Part shown: piece by piece, positions 27,552 through 28,889 of the stretch
Position numbering within the stretch: the stretch's first letter is position 1
Layout: every line of letters starts with the position of its first letter
Origin: a virus
IMG/VR virus record: IMGVR_UViG_3300031963_000707
Coordinates: 1-28,889 of that record
Length of the DNA: 28,889 bases
Direction: 5' to 3' (one strand)
Program-made: the position numbers and the translations under genes
Notes under the pieces: generated by a model
The model's input: only the letters and a program-made list of their open reading frames with translations
Told to the model about the DNA's origin: nothing
Databases searched by the model: none

Positions 27552-28889
27552 TTAGATGCCTGCTGCGTCTAAACGAGCCCTCAAGGATTCGATCTCAGCC
27601 AACGCTTCCTGCAGCGCAGCAGTCAGCAGCGGCACCAGCTTGGACTGGTCGATGCCTTGGTAGACGGGGTTGCCGTCAGCGTCCACAGCATCCTTGGTGC
27701 CAGTTACACATTCAGGAACAACCGCTTGTGCTTCGTGAGCGAGGAAACCGTCAACGGTGGTGTCAGGATCCGCAATGAAGTTGAAGCGGTGAACCTGGAG
27801 CTGCTTGACGCGATCAGCAGCACCAGTTAGCGGGACAACGTTTTCCTTAAGGCGGTAGTCGGAGGAAGTGGCATAAGTGGTCGCAGAAGCACTTGTAGAA
27901 ATAGATCCAACAATGCCGTTTCCGTTATAGAAAACCCAATGGTTGTAAGCAGAAGTTGAAGATCCAGAACTTGTCCTGTTTCCGCTGCTTGTTCCTGTAG
28001 CTACAAACCCCTCAACAGTAGCACTAGGCAAGCTTTGACAGCCAATTAATACATTCCCACCATTCGTAATCCTCATCCGCTCCGTCGGACTAGCTGACCC
28101 GTCGGGACAAGTGGAGAACACTAAACGGCCCGGCATGTCGTTAGCGCCGGGGGTGCCGTCTACTTCGGCCGCAATGAGTGCAGCGTTAACAAACTTTGTA
28201 CCATCAGTCGCATCAAATGCAAGGCGTCCAATTTGATCGCCGGAATTAACAACTGTGTAAGTACCAACAGTGGCTCCTTTTGACTTTCCGAGTACAAGAG
28301 AGGGAGCGTTTACGCTATTGTCGAATCTTGCAATAAATTGACCAGCGGTTGCGGCGCTGGTTCCTAGTACTTGCAGACTTCTAGAAACTGAAGACGCATC
28401 ACTAAGCGCAGTAGACGTGCCCACCAACAGCCTGCCGCTGGAGTCGATGCGGGCGCGTTCTGTGCCGGCTCCCCGAAGGATTAAGCTGCCACTACTTGCA
28501 CCTGCATAAAAGTCTATGTAATTATCAGTAGAAGTAGCCGCCTGAAGCCGAATAACATTATTGCTTGCGCTGTTTTCTGCACGGAAGGTATCACTGCCCG
28601 AGCTAGGTTGAACGACATGAGTTGCGGCGCTGGGGCCCGTAGTGCCAATCCCTACACGCTGTAAGTTGTCAACAGTAACTGCCCGCAATCCTGAGGTCCA
28701 GAACGATAGCTCTGTCCATTGGCTGCTGTTATATCCGCCATATCGAATGCCGGTGCCGACTGGCTTAAGCATGGGCCAGTTTCGTATGGCCAAGTGATCC
28801 TGATCGTTGCCTGTCGTCAGATCAAGTAACGCCTGAGCACTCGAAGTCCCCAGACCTAAGCGGCCACTGGAGTCCAGGCGCATGCGCTC
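27552..28889 (-). CDS. tail fibre/spike with S74 intramolecular chaperone domain, N-terminus outside the window
   Basis: About 445 residues are visible and the frame continues past the window edge; the ATG at 28883 is probably internal because E-R-M-R-L-D-S-S-G-R is a repeat unit (compare ERARIDSSGRLLVGTST and ERMRITNGGNVLIG). The repeats suggest a trimeric beta-helix shaft. The C-terminus begins at SSDYRLKENVVPLTGAADRV, then F-L-A-H-E-A-Q and a final coiled coil, which is the peptidase S74 / endosialidase chaperone: it trimerises the fibre and cleaves itself off at the S-D-Y-R junction. The upstream two thirds is visibly richer in A/T than the rest of the window, as is common in exchanged receptor-binding genes. 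Confidence 0.88.
   Translation of the reverse strand, partial: ERMRLDSSGRLGLGTSSAQALLDLTTGNDQDHLAIRNWPMLKPVGTGIRYGGYNSSQWTELSFWTSGLRAVTVDNLQRVGIGTTGPSAATHVVQPSSGSDTFRAENSASNNVIRLQAATSTDNYIDFYAGASSGSLILRGAGTERARIDSSGRLLVGTSTALSDASSVSRSLQVLGTSAATAGQFIARFDNSVNAPSLVLGKSKGATVGTYTVVNSGDQIGRLAFDATDGTKFVNAALIAAEVDGTPGANDMPGRLVFSTCPDGSASPTERMRITNGGNVLIGCQSLPSATVEGFVATGTSSGNRTSSGSSTSAYNHWVFYNGNGIVGSISTSASATTYATSSDYRLKENVVPLTGAADRVKQLQVHRFNFIADPDTTVDGFLAHEAQAVVPECVTGTKDAVDADGNPVYQGIDQSKLVPLLTAALQEALAEIESLRARLDAAGI

Noticed and set aside
1-28889. tRNA genes
   Set aside because: I saw no T-arm-like GTTCRANTC stretch with matching acceptor arms on either strand by eye; a covariance scan would be needed to be certain.

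Overview
This window looks like part of a tailed-phage genome (free phage or prophage) from a high-GC picocyanobacterium of the Synechococcus/Cyanobium kind. A complete head module (large terminase, portal, MuF-type minor head protein, scaffold, capsid, connector) and a replication module (primase-helicase, family A DNA polymerase, PD-(D/E)XK nuclease, probable SSB, ThyX) show it is a phage. The cyanobacterial link comes from a group-2-like sigma factor, a serine recombinase resembling the XisF branch, and several small proteins of types I know from cyanobacteria and cyanophages. No database search was possible, so family names rest on motifs and gene order.

Layout, left to right. (a) 1-6730, minus strand: connector (cut by the window edge), capsid, scaffold, MuF-like protein, portal and TerL, transcribed right to left. 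A lone plus-strand helix-turn-helix-like gene (602-880) and a strong terminator (892-916) lie between capsid and connector. (b) 6757-7235: a structured non-coding divergent region. (c) 7236-9776, plus strand: a tight six-gene cassette (membrane/HTH protein, Ala-rich membrane protein, two acidic lysine-poor proteins, a ribbon-helix-helix protein, and a small-terminase-like protein), ending in hairpins. (d) 9777-10280: non-coding, with a terminator, a Fur-like palindrome and a tandem-repeat array. (e) 10281-17840, minus strand: small terminase candidate, a run of small genes coupled by ATGA/GTGA overlaps, nuclease, SSB, a second RHH protein, an unknown 232-aa protein, a striking repeat region (15320-15568) and the primase-helicase. 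(f) 17926-19918, plus strand: a small gene and DNA polymerase. (g) 19976-21271, minus strand: serine recombinase, with an inverted repeat beside its start. (h) 21344-24208, plus strand: small genes, DUF3310, zinc ribbon, thyX and the sigma factor. (i) 24077-28889, mostly minus strand: small protein, HNH nuclease, two-domain endolysin, holin-like membrane proteins, a DUF7936-like protein and a tail fibre with a self-cleaving chaperone C-terminus that runs off the window. Tail tube and tape-measure genes are absent and probably lie beyond the two edges.

The clearest undescribed signal is the 10-mer GGCAACTTAG. It occurs five times, always in the sense orientation, 18-28 nt before the start of small-terminase, scaffold, lysis-region or neighbouring genes. 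Near-copies precede the portal and the lone plus-strand gene. Together with the phage-encoded sigma factor this suggests a dedicated late-gene control element. The second is the 249-bp repeat region at 15320-15568: two 32-bp arms in inverted orientation (28/32 identical) enclosing direct and inverted copies of ACTCGGACA, a good candidate for the replication origin or a master operator. The third is the opposite-strand cassette with a second small-terminase-like protein placed between the presumed terS and terL.
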